This document shows, in pieces, positions 46,453 through 55,623 of a stretch of 64,000 nt of DNA. The stretch comes from Serpula lacrymans var. lacrymans S7.9 (Eukaryota > Basidiomycota > Agaricomycetes > Boletales > Serpulaceae). The stretch is taken from NCBI RefSeq assembly GCF_000218685.1, contig NW_006763290.1, forward strand, positions 1,922,417-1,986,416, in the 5' to 3' direction. The notes beneath the pieces are model-generated. The model ran no database searches and had not been told where the DNA came from. It saw only the letters and a program-made list of their open reading frames with translations. The number at the start of each line of letters is the position of its first letter. The stretch's first letter is position 1. Made by a program: the position numbers and the translations under genes.

Positions 46453-46466
46453 GGTTATGAGCCCTG
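46453..46466 (+). promoter_or_regulatory. Half-tRNA primer-binding site (initiator tRNA-Met type)
   Basis: GGTTATGAGCCCTG follows the LTR terminus directly and is the complement of CAGGGCTCATAACC, the anticodon stem-loop sequence of eukaryotic initiator tRNA-Met. Priming from the interior of this tRNA is known for Drosophila copia and related Ty1/copia lineages. Confidence 0.75.
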
Positions 46467-47078
46467 TGCTCTAGCCATCTGTTTCTACATAGTTTTGGTG
46501 ACCATACCTCTGATTTGGTTTCAATCCATCTATCCTATCTGTCTCTGCTTCAATTTCGACTTTTTGCCCTATTTTTCGCTTTTTGGCATATCTGGTGTGT
46601 GCATAAAGCTCCAATCTTCTCTGCTCTGTCCATTATCAGATAGAACAAGCCTATACGCTGTGAAGCTTGCCTGCATTGCCTCATTTTGCTCTTGCCTAGA
46701 GCCTCTCTCAGTCTGTGGTGTTTGGGGAGCTTAAGTCACTTTGTTGACTCATATACAAGCCCTATTAACCAACACTGTCTCGAGGCAATTTCTCTGTTGA
46801 TATAAGTGTAGTATTGGAAGTGGAACACAGGTGTAACCCTGTTGCAGCACTAAAAAAACCTTAACACCCTCCTGAATCACTTTTTAGACACTTTTTGGAC
46901 TCTATTTAGATCTATCCTTGTGCTTTTAGACCCTCTCCATATCTCTTCTCCATTGCCTCACCATCTTATCTGTTCACCTCCTACTGTTGCCCATTGTCTT
47001 TACCACTCACTGTTCTATCACCTATAGCCATCTTCTACATCATTTATCTTTGCTCTATTGTCTTATACAACACCCATC

Positions 47079-47726
47079 ATGTCTGACTCTGATCCCAGGT
47101 TCAATCCCTTGTCTGGCACTAACTACCCCCAGTGGAGTGGTGAAATGCAAGTTTGGTTGATGACCAAGTGATTGTGGAGGCCCATCTCTGGCGCTGAAAA
47201 GTGCCCTGTGACTGATGCTGAAGCACAAGAGAAATGGGAGTTGAGAGCTGAAAAGGCTGCTGGTGCATTATACCTCAATGTCACCAAAGAGCAGTGTATC
47301 CACCTTGATGGCATCATTGATGATCCTGTCAAGATCTGGGAGAAATTGGCTACTGTGCACATGTCTGGGACAAGATTCAATGCCTATGACAATTTGTTCT
47401 CTATCAGAAAGAAGGGGGACGAATCCCTGCAGTCTCTTATGACTAGGATTGATGAAGGCATGCATCAGATTCAAAATCTTTGTCCTACTGGCTTCACATT
47501 AGCCAAATTGGACAATGAACTGACATGCATGGCCATAATTAGGGTGCTTCCTGATGAATATGCCCACTTCACTTCATCTCTACTGCTTCTGGGCAGCTTA
47601 GATAAAACCCAGCTCAGGTATGCTTTCCTTGCTGAAGAGATTAATTGTTGTTGTTGTGCTAAAGTTGATTCTGCCTTACATTCTTCATCTACCAAGAAAA
47701 TTTTGGTGGTGAATAGCCTGCCTTGA
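47079..47726 (+). pseudogene. Ty1/copia element F gag (UBN2 type)
   Basis: From ATG 47079 the frame reads MSDSDPRFNPLSGTNYPQWS and GEMQVWLMTK, then a TGA. It then continues in the same frame without interruption: WRPISGAEKCPVTDAEAQEK, AAGALYLNVTKEQCIHLDGI, KIWEKLATVHMSGTRFNAYD and LFSIRKKGDESLQSLMTRID, a typical copia gag. It ends at 47726 shortly before a zinc knuckle would be expected. No protease or pol follows. The 610 bp leader and the primer site link it to LTR-3. Confidence 0.88.
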
Positions 47727-48124
47727 GCCTATTAAGGGTGAGGAATAATGTGATTGTCTGAAAATTTACTATTCCAGGACACATTGGTGTTAAGCACAAG
47801 TACGCATTAAGGTAATTTTAAGGATATTTTCAAGAACACATAGTATGGTAGCCTCAAGCCAAATATTTGGGAAGGCGCAAAACCAGCCTCACTGGAGCTT
47901 TCAGTGGATTCTGCCCAAAACATCCGGTTTGAGCAAATCATTATAGTTTGGCAACCTCATTTGGGCCTTTATCTATGACATACATTCACAAACACTTAGT
48001 CTTCAAGGTAGTCAGACTGGCTTACAGTGTTACAGTATGTTCTCACTAAGATCATAATGTGTATGGCTTGAAAACTCCAATAAACAGGTTATAAATACTA
48101 AAATACTAGTATTTTCCCTTCCTG
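47727..48124. other. Unassigned region
   Basis: No continuation of the copia element and no other gene were recognised. Confidence 0.4.
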
Positions 48125-48551
48125 TGTTACAACCAAAGTTTTTATACTCTGGTGCACAGTGAGAACAAGCAGTGAGGGATGAATGAGAGAGTGGATAAAC
48201 TCCCTTAGGTTTAAGACCGAGTTAGTTGATGGTATTCAACAGGAGAACTTGCTGAGGCATTTCTTTGATCTATTGGGGTGTATATACTACTACAGGGTAT
48301 TTGTACATGTGTATTATACAGTTGATAAATGTGGTGGCTAATGATGTCATAAGGTGCAGCCCTTGTGACCAGCTCCACCCCATGAGAGAGTTGTAACTAA
48401 AATACAACAGACACTGTGCAGCATGAGAAGTAGAAGTTTAAAGCAGAGAATAAATAAAGAGGAAAGTGCCTTGTGGCCTGTGTCTAAAGTGAGAAAAGAA
48501 GGTTAAGTAGGAGAATGAAATTTGAAGGTTAAAAATTTGTGAACTGTCACA
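48125..48551 (-). mobile_element. LTR-1, full length
   Basis: TGTTACAACCAAAG to TTTGTGAACTGTCACA. The flanks CCTG and ATTG do not match, so no target duplication is evident. It is one of the more diverged copies. Confidence 0.82.
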
Positions 48552-49289
48552 ATTGGGGTATTGACAAGTGCACTCATATACAGTAAAGTATACATGGAGT
48601 TATGAGGAAGCAACAAGATGATAGTAATTACTGACCCATTCATGATTGAGAAACATATCTATGTACTGATAGAAATTTGGCAGTTTGATTGGAATTGGGA
48701 ACTCACGTCACAAAATGATGGTAATTGGCTGATCATCTGTCCATTACATGACCTTTTACTATATAATATTCCTTGTTAGGTTTGTCCCCAGCCAGATCAC
48801 TGGGCTTAATTTCGGTTATTAGCCAAAATTGCCTTTGAGCAAGTGCAGTGAATGGCTAAGACCACTCATCTCCATTTTGTGAGAACGCAAAAATTCTCAC
48901 CAAAGATGGGGTGGGGACTTCTTTGTAGGGACTTGAAAGCCATAAAAAATACATCCCCAAGTTAGTATACAAAAAAGCAATTTTGTAAGTAGTAGAACAT
49001 ATTATGTATAGAAAACTTTTGGGTTTTTGTGAACTTCACCAGAAAATGGTGGTGAGAGCAACCACAATGCCAACTCAAAATATTTGATAAAATGTCTATT
49101 AACAATGTGGTCTACAGGTTCCAAAAATGCTTTTTGTATACTAAGTTTCTCACCTTTTTTTGACTTCCAAATCCCTATAACAAAGTTCCCACCTCATCTA
49201 TGGTGAGGAATTTGGCTTCCTCACAAAACAGCATTGAGTGATCCCAACCTGCTTGAAGATTCATATTGACAAATATGATAAGCACAAGC
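48552..49289. other. Unassigned region
   Basis: No gene or repeat was recognised. Confidence 0.4.
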
Positions 49290-49702
49290 TGTTACAACCA
49301 AGAGTTTGTATACTCTGGCACACAACTCAGACAACACTGTAAAGGTAGTGAGGGGAGTGGTTACCCTTGGGATAGGACCAAGTTAGTTGTGGGTAAACAA
49401 CAGGAGGACTTGCTGAGGAGTTTCCTTGATCTATTGGGGTATATATACTACTACAGTTTGTTTGTACATGTGTACTGTACAGGTGATGGAGGCAGTGGCT
49501 GATGATGTCATGGGGCACAGCCCGTGTGACCAGCTCCACTACGTGAGAAACTTGTATCTGTAAATGGAAAAGGCAGGGCAACACGAGAAGTGGAGTTTGA
49601 ACAATAATGGAAAGTGCCGCATGGCACAGGGTGTGAAAACTACAAAGGAAAGTTGAAGAGGAGAATGTAATTTTAAGGTCCAAAAATTGTGTTATCGTAA
49701 CA
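49290..49702 (-). mobile_element. LTR-1 solo LTR with target duplication CAAGC
   Basis: TGTTACAACCAAGAG to TTGTGTTATCGTAACA, flanked by CAAGC on both sides (49285-49289 and 49703-49707). All LTR-1 landmarks are intact, which suggests a recent insertion and LTR-LTR recombination. Confidence 0.92.
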
Positions 49703-49707
49703 CAAGC

Positions 49708-50289
49708 TAGCCGAGCAGGTGGGGGACGAGCTTAATTCCTTGTTGTCATAATGATTATGATTTCAGAGTTTGTTCTATATAAAGCCATTACATGACCATT
49801 GCCCTTCGGGCAGACCTAGACCTAGATCACACTCCAGGCCATCAGTTAAGACTACACAAACTGTTAATACTATGGGGATGCGGGAGTGGGTAGTATCAAG
49901 GTAACCATGTGACAATAGGCAGAATGAGCCTAAGGTGCAAGAAAGGAATGGAAGTATAAACGTAAAAACGTCTTTAGCAAACGCATCGTTTGTGCGTTGG
50001 AAACCTGGAACCTATGGGTCCAGGAATATGGCGGGATCCTTCGGGATTTCGCCCAAACCCGTATATAAAATTTACTTTCTTACTTCAACACAGAACACCA
50101 ATTTTATCACTACATCATTAAACTGTCAATATACCGCGTTATCGAGTACCAAAGACCATATCTATTCGAGTTGGGAAATTTTGAACTACCAGTTCTCAAA
50201 GATCTCACCGGGCACATAATATTGTTGAATTTGTCACGGGATAAGTACAAGGCGCTGAGACACGAATATATCTGACATATATAAGGAGC
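49708..50289. other. Region downstream of RPS16
   Basis: CpG becomes common from about 49.9 kb, so this looks like unique host sequence. An open frame at 49935-50219 (+) has no recognised family and is probably not a gene. Confidence 0.4.
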
Positions 50290-50837
50290 TCAGCGGTAAC
50301 TGTGAAATGAGATGTCATTATAATGGATTCATTGCCATCAACAGATCACGAACCTCTTTTGTCTTCGAGCACGCGCCCCAGCTCCGCCAAACTTCTTAGG
50401 CTCCATGCGCCTCGGGTCTGCAATCAGTAAAGTACGGTCGTAGGCCACCATCTTTTTCTTTAATTCTATGGCACTGTATGCATCAATGTATTTCGCGTAG
50501 TACGCAATGAGCCCTTTAGCTATTGCCTGACGGATAGCATATATTTGCGAGGTGTGTCCCCCCCCACTGACACGTACACGAATATCGAGTGGTGAAAAAG
50601 AACTTTCTCCTGCTATGAGCATTGGCTCGTAGACTTTGAATCGGAGAATTTCAGGTTGGATGAGATTGACTGGTGAACCGTTGACATGAATAAGCCCCCG
50701 ACCCTCTTTAGCGTGTGCTACAGCAGTAGCAGACTTTACATCATTGGAGTTTAGCGATATACTAAGTTAACACGGTATAGAAGACGTCTCACCTTTTTTT
50801 TCCCGAAAGTTTGGACCGCCTTTATGGATGAATTCAT
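50290..50837 (-). CDS. rps16: 40S ribosomal protein uS9 (S16)
   Basis: This is a component of the small cytosolic ribosomal subunit. Three exons: 50837-50793 ([15 protein letters not shown]), 50733-50354 and 50299-50290, with introns of 59 and 54 bp. The protein of 144 aa has the usual length and carries [20 protein letters not shown], the uS9 signature [40 protein letters not shown] and the C-terminal RARRQKSYR. The last residues need the terminal intron: AG of exon 2 joins T of exon 3 to make Ser, followed by Tyr-Arg-stop. Without splicing the frame would end in the atypical QKRFVIC. It is transcribed divergently from the uL4m gene. Confidence 0.94.
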
Positions 50838-51428
50838 CGATACGTGAAACAAGGTTGAAGCTATAACTGCTGGTACAAGTCTACTAGAAAAGAAGATTGG
50901 CTTAGTACCACGGCAAGATGTGTTTCGAAACCAACGATATCAATCAATATAACATCAACCCAAGGTCATCCATGTTGTAACCTCAACATCCATTCCATCC
51001 ATTGTATTTAAGGTGTGAATACCCACTTTTCGCACCAAGAAAGATCGCTATAAGCTTGAATGTGATGAAGCTTAAACTCACAACTCTGATCGCCCTTTCC
51101 AGGAAGTATGGATACGTGAATGAACAACAGTTAGTCGTCGTGAGCTACGGTTGAGGAACGTCGATGATGACCTAATATTTCCCACGCATTTGTGTAACGG
51201 ATACGTGTTACTTCGTTACTTGTTACTGTCACATTTCCTTTTTCGTTCGTTTACCATAATTCTAACACTCTTTTATTGCTCGTAGAACTACTGTCGCTCA
51301 TTAGTTTATTTAGATTTCCTTAGACTCCGACACCGATTCGTGTATATAAGGGCCCTCTGACTCGTCCCAGGGAGCCCAGTGTTCTCAGGAATAGCAGACT
51401 TAAAACTGTGATCCCTGGTGTGCTCGAG
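50838..51428. promoter_or_regulatory. Shared intergenic region of the divergent ribosomal protein genes
   Basis: The 591 bp between the two start codons must hold both promoters. It is not repeat-derived as far as I can see. A pyrimidine-rich stretch lies at 51230-51260, and 'gtatataaggg' at about 51341-51351 is TATA-like, some 80 bp before the uL4m start. No specific factor site was assigned. Confidence 0.55.
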
Positions 51429-52444
51429 ATGTCTCATCTTTCCATTTCCACTCGTGTGACGCTCAGTGACCGTTACAATTTGCTTGCCACGTCTTTTGCT
51501 TCGTTTTCATCCTCTTTGAGGTGGTGATTTATCATGCTTGCATTTTTCCGTTTCAAACAGGGAAAGGTAATATTGACTATGTATTGTATTCTTAATCACT
51601 AACGGGTTCCATTAGCTGCCCCTCCCTAACATTCGCTACATTGGCACAGCGCCCGCCAATACCATTGAAGTCGACGTTGGCCACTCCATCCACGCATTTC
51701 CTGAAGGTTCTTCGATTTGCAAAGGTAGATTCATCTTCACGTTCATTATATACTGCATCTCATTGTTGGTTAGCTGTCGATTCGGCAAGTCTTGTTAACT
51801 TGACCATGTCTAATCTTTTTCAAGAGAAGAAAGACCAGCTCCCTATTAATAAACGTGTCGTCACTTTGGACTCCTCCATATTCAACCATCCCCTACGACG
51901 AGACATACTCCATCTTTGTGTCGTTCACCATCTCGATTCTTTGCGACAGGGCCTAGCTTCCACTAGAGCTAGAGGAGAAGTACGTGGGTCGAACCACAAA
52001 ATTCGTCCGCAGAAAGGATCGGGCCGAGCTCGTCTTGGAGACAGTCGCAGTCCTATCCTTCGTGGGGGAGGCGTTGCATTTGGGCCCAAGCAGCGAGATT
52101 TTAGCACACGTTTAAACGCCAAGGTCATTCGAATGGGAATGAGAGTGGCGCTGACACTGAAAGTTAGGGAGCAGAGATTAGGCGTAGTAAGCAGTCTGAC
52201 GTGGTTCAGCAGGAAGACAGTGGTATTGAAGAGTAGGCTGCAAAAGCTAGGATGGGACACAGCTACATTGTTTGTCACTGGACAAACGGAAGTGCCAGCG
52301 AATCTGAGAGTTGCGGGTCACAACATCCCTGGTATTGACTTCAAGATTGTACAGGATCTCAAGGTGTATGATCTTGTCAAATGGCGTCGAGTGGTATTGG
52401 ATACAGCGGCACTGTGCACTATTGAGCGGATATTAAAGTTTTAG
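51429..52444 (+). CDS. Mitochondrial large-subunit ribosomal protein uL4m
   Basis: This is a homologue of bacterial L4 in the mitochondrial ribosome (yeast Yml6). The start ATG at 51429 opens an N-terminal stretch rich in Ser/Thr/Arg, fitting a mitochondrial targeting peptide (MSHLSISTRVTLSDRYNLLA). Exon 1 ends at 51520; the intron 51521-51615 restores the frame to CPSLTFATLAQRPPIPL. A second intron probably begins at 51725 (AAG|gtagat). Its end is unsure: 51838 keeps the frame, but the interval is also open if retained. The body has IFNHPLRRDILHLCVVHHLD, RGEVRGSNHKIRPQKGSGRA and RSPILRGGGVAFGPKQRDFS, the L4 core, and ends VVLDTAALCTIERILKF. It looks intact. Confidence 0.9.
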
Positions 52445-53139
52445 TGGTATATTAGAGCAAGGCACAACGGGGAAGACTTGTGTTGATGTTAATTGCACGG
52501 CTAGTATGTTGGTTTTGTCCCACAAATGTCAGAAAAATCCGTCCAAGCTGATCAAGCCCAGTGAAAAGTCGTTCTATATAAGTCTGTATTCTCCCTTGCT
52601 TACTTAATTCAATATATGATGAGTCAATATCTTATAAATAAGGTCTGCACCAAAGTAAGACCATTTGTCGTGAACCCCCTTGATTTTAATCTCAACTGCT
52701 CCGATTGAATATAGCTGAGCATCACAGTGAAGGCTAGCTATTGCTTCAGCCAGTGTAACTCACCACTTAGCCTTTGTGTGAATTGGTAGAGTTGATAGTA
52801 AAGCTCTCATATGATGAACAACACTAGTTTCAAAGTTTTTTTTGATCCCAAACAGATGCTGAGCCATTGAGATAGCAAAACTGTCAGCCACTCCAACTGA
52901 AATGCCGCTACGAATTGCAGACACACTGACCAAAACATGGGCAAAAAGATATGGGATATTCAGAGTCATATACAGGTCCCAGGCGCTACATAAATTGTAC
53001 TAGTTGTGATATGTACAATAGTAGGGATCATGTACATAACATTTTTTTCTCTATAGTAGCTGTTTGAGCTGAGTTCAAGCTGAATGTGCCGCTCATGTAA
53101 TGCACTGGTGCCTTCTCTATTACTACTGAAGTGGGACCC
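52445..53139. other. Region downstream of uL4m with a dispersed repeat
   Basis: 52.57-52.68 kb matches 14.89-15.0 kb ('tctcccttgcttacttaatt', 'aaataaggtctgc'). No gene was recognised. Confidence 0.5.
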
Positions 53140-53190
53140 TAGGGACCAGGTTTGCACAAAGTGTGAGAGAGTAGTAAGAGTGAGTCCCAA
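53140..53190 (-). mobile_element. Gypsy leader remnant next to LTR-1
   Basis: 'ccaggtttgcacaaagtgtg' to 'agtaagagtgagtcccaa' matches the sequence just inside the 5' LTR of gypsy B (39.68-39.73 kb). It includes the primer-site region. Confidence 0.8.
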
Positions 53191-53668
53191 TGTTACAACC
53201 AAAGTTTTGATACTCTGGCGCACAACTCAGACAGGCTACAGTTGAAGTGATTGAGAGTGGTTACCCCTTATGATAGGACCGAGTTAGTTGTGGGTAAACA
53301 ACAGGAGGACTTGCTGAGGAGTCTCCTTGATCTATTGGGGTATATATACTACTACATTTCATTTGTACATGTGTACTGTACAGTTGATGGAGGCAGTGGC
53401 TGATGATGTCATGGGGCACAGCCCATATGACCAGCTCCACTGTGTGATGTACTATGAAGGCAGTGGCTGATGATGTCATAGGGTACAGCCCGTGTGACCA
53501 GCTCCACTGCGTGAGAAACTTGTATCTAAAAATAAAAAAGGCAGGGCAGCGCAAGAAGTGGAGTTTAAACAATAATGGAAAGTGCCACATGGCATAGGGT
53601 GTGAAAACTACAAAAGAAAGTTAAAGAGGGGAATAAAATTTAAAGGTCTGAAAATTGTGTATTGTAAC
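53191..53668 (-). mobile_element. LTR-1, left arm of an inverted LTR pair
   Basis: Full-length reverse LTR-1 containing an extra 75 bp partial duplication of the CRE-like/'ccagctccactg' segment. Downstream (minus strand) is element leader. Upstream, at 53669-53722, is the 3' internal end of the element with its polypurine region. Confidence 0.9.
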
Positions 53669-53722
53669 CACTACCCCCTTTCTAAGGCTTGACTTCCAGG
53701 CAAGACCAAGTACCGGAGGTAG
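53669..53722. other. 54 bp spacer: gypsy 3' internal end
   Basis: 'taccccctttctaaggcttg' to 'agtaccggaggtag' equals the last bases of gypsy A/B before the 3' LTR, in reverse orientation. It forms the centre of the palindrome. Confidence 0.85.
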
Positions 53723-54203
53723 TGTTATGATAACACAATTTTTGGACCTTTAAATTTCATTCTCCTCTTCAAATTTCTTTTGTAGTTTTCACACCCTATG
53801 CCATGCGGCACTTTCCATTATTGTTTAAACTCCACTTCTTGCGCTGCCCTGCCTTTTTTATTTTTAGATACAAGTTTCTCATGCAGTGGAGCTGGTCACA
53901 CGGGCTGTACCCTATGACATCATCAGCCACTGCCTTCATAGTACATCACACAGTGGAGCTGGTCATATGGGCTGTGCCCCATGACATCATCAGCCACTGC
54001 CTCCATCAACTGTACAGTACACATGTACAAATGAAATGTAGTAGTATATATACCCCAATAGATCAAGGAGACTCCTCAGCAAGTCCTCCTGTTGTTTACC
54101 CACAACTAACTCGGTCCTATCATAAGGGGTAACCACTCTCAATCACTTCAACTGTAGCCTGTCTGAGTTGTGCGCCAGAGTATACAAACTCTTGGTTGTT
54201 ACA
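53723..54203 (+). mobile_element. LTR-1, right arm of an inverted LTR pair
   Basis: Starts TGTTATGATAACACA and ends TTGGTTGTTACA. It carries the same internal 75 bp duplication as the left arm. Translations of the two arms differ at only two of 109 residues, so the arms are nearly identical. Confidence 0.9.
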
Positions 54204-54231
54204 ACCCATGCGGAGCGCAGAGGACTGCTGA

Positions 54232-55170
54232 CTATTTTTTTGCCTTGTCAGTGTCCAGTTTGCTTTCTGGAACTGCTGCAGCAGTGCAAGCTTTTGCGGC
54301 GCTGGAGGTGGACTTGGGGCAGGACTTTACGTTATGCCCGGATTGACCACAGAATAGACAGAGATTGTTGTTGAAACAGCGCTTGCACTCTTCCAGAGTG
54401 AGTTTCCCGTCCTTTCCCAACTTATTGGTCAAGTCCAGAGACTTCGGAGTGTGTGAGTGGTGGGAGTGCAAATGGGAAGTGGAGTTTCCACAGGTTGCGG
54501 ACTCTGCAGTAAACATGGAAGAGGACTGCTTGGAGGAAGACATGGTGTTGGTGCTCAATGAGGATTTGGTCTGGGTGGTAGTTTCCATGCTGACTTCACT
54601 GCACTGTTCCCAATAACAAGAGTCAATAGTTTGAGCAAGGGTCTGTAACTCCATGAGGGAGTCTGTTTTTCCAATGCGGGAGATTTTGTCTTGGATCCTT
54701 GCAGGAAGTCCTTTGCAGAAATAATGTCAGAGTGCACCTTTGCCCCATCCTTGGATTTGGGAGGCAAGACAATTTGATTCCACCAAATACTTGTTCAGAC
54801 ATCAATTTTTGTGCATCTGGAGGTGCTTAATCTGCAACTCTGCAACTCCATTGGGGTTGTGAGGCCCAAAATTGGAGCGGAGTTTGGAGAGAAACTTGGA
54901 GCAGTCATTGGTCAGTTCAGAATGCACCCGGACGGTCGTTGAAGTTCAGCTGGCACTGCACAATGAAGGAGTGGAGTTTCCGGGGATTAGAGCCATTGAA
55001 AGTATCCAGCTCTCTGATCTTGGTGCGTGCGGAAACACCGTTGGGGGTACATCTGGATAATCAGGCAAGCAAGGTAATTCCTTGAGCCAGAGTGAGGTCT
55101 TTGGCATCCTCATTTTCTCACTCAACTCGTAATGTAGGTATGGAGTTCCATGCGGACAATTATTTAGCAA
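54232..55170 (-). pseudogene. Ty3/gypsy gag of a further family
   Basis: Minus-strand pieces in order: NSTPSLCSAS then STTVRVHSELTNDCSKFLSK; LRSNFGPHNPNGVAELQIKH; NKYLVESNCLASQIQGWGKG; ALWHYFCKGLPARIQDKISR; MELQTLAQTIDSCYWEQ. A zinc knuckle CLFCGQSGHNVKSCPK with a complete CCHC set follows. The gag is broken by stops and frame changes in the N-terminal half but open over the last 140 codons. The LTR pair at 53.2-54.2 kb lies just beyond its end. Protease and pol are absent. It differs from gypsy A/B gag. Confidence 0.85.
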
Positions 55171-55623
55171 GAGGGGAACATATGTGCAAGGAGTGTATTG
55201 TAAGGTCTAAACTACAGAGTCCATAAGGAATATTAGAATGTGCGAGGGGAAGTGTATGGCGGACTAGAAGTCTGGTGCATGAGTATTGGAGCGGACAACT
55301 GGAGTACCATGTGGAATTGGGGTATAGAGTTATGCCAACTGGCAGACCATGAGGAACATAATCCCAAGTATGCCGATGGTTTGGGAGCTTCAGACTTGGA
55401 GATGCCGGAGTTCTGTCTTCTGGTATGGATATGACACACTCAGCACACCTGATTCCCACACTAATATGTGCCACTCTGCTGAGTTGGCTCCCATTGAGTC
55501 TGCTCTGAATTTGCTGTGGGAACCAGGTGTGTCCACAGTCCATTTTCCCACCATTTGAAGATCAACCTCAGAATGCATTAATTTATATTGACCGCACAGC
55601 AGGTGATACCACTCCTCAATATA
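55171..55623. other. Probable N-terminal part of the same gypsy element, not recognised
   Basis: A minus-strand open frame at 55160-55543 overlaps the start of the gag region but shows no motif. It may be leader or an unrelated sequence. Confidence 0.3.

Noticed and set aside
49935..50219. 94-codon open frame next to rps16
   Set aside because: No recognised motif, and it lies in the 3' flank of a real gene; probably chance.
51925..52278. Minus-strand frame opposite uL4m
   Set aside because: Antisense shadow of a well-conserved ribosomal protein.
53261..54132. Pair of 109-codon open frames as duplicated genes
   Set aside because: They are translations of the two inverted LTR arms; LTRs do not encode these proteins.
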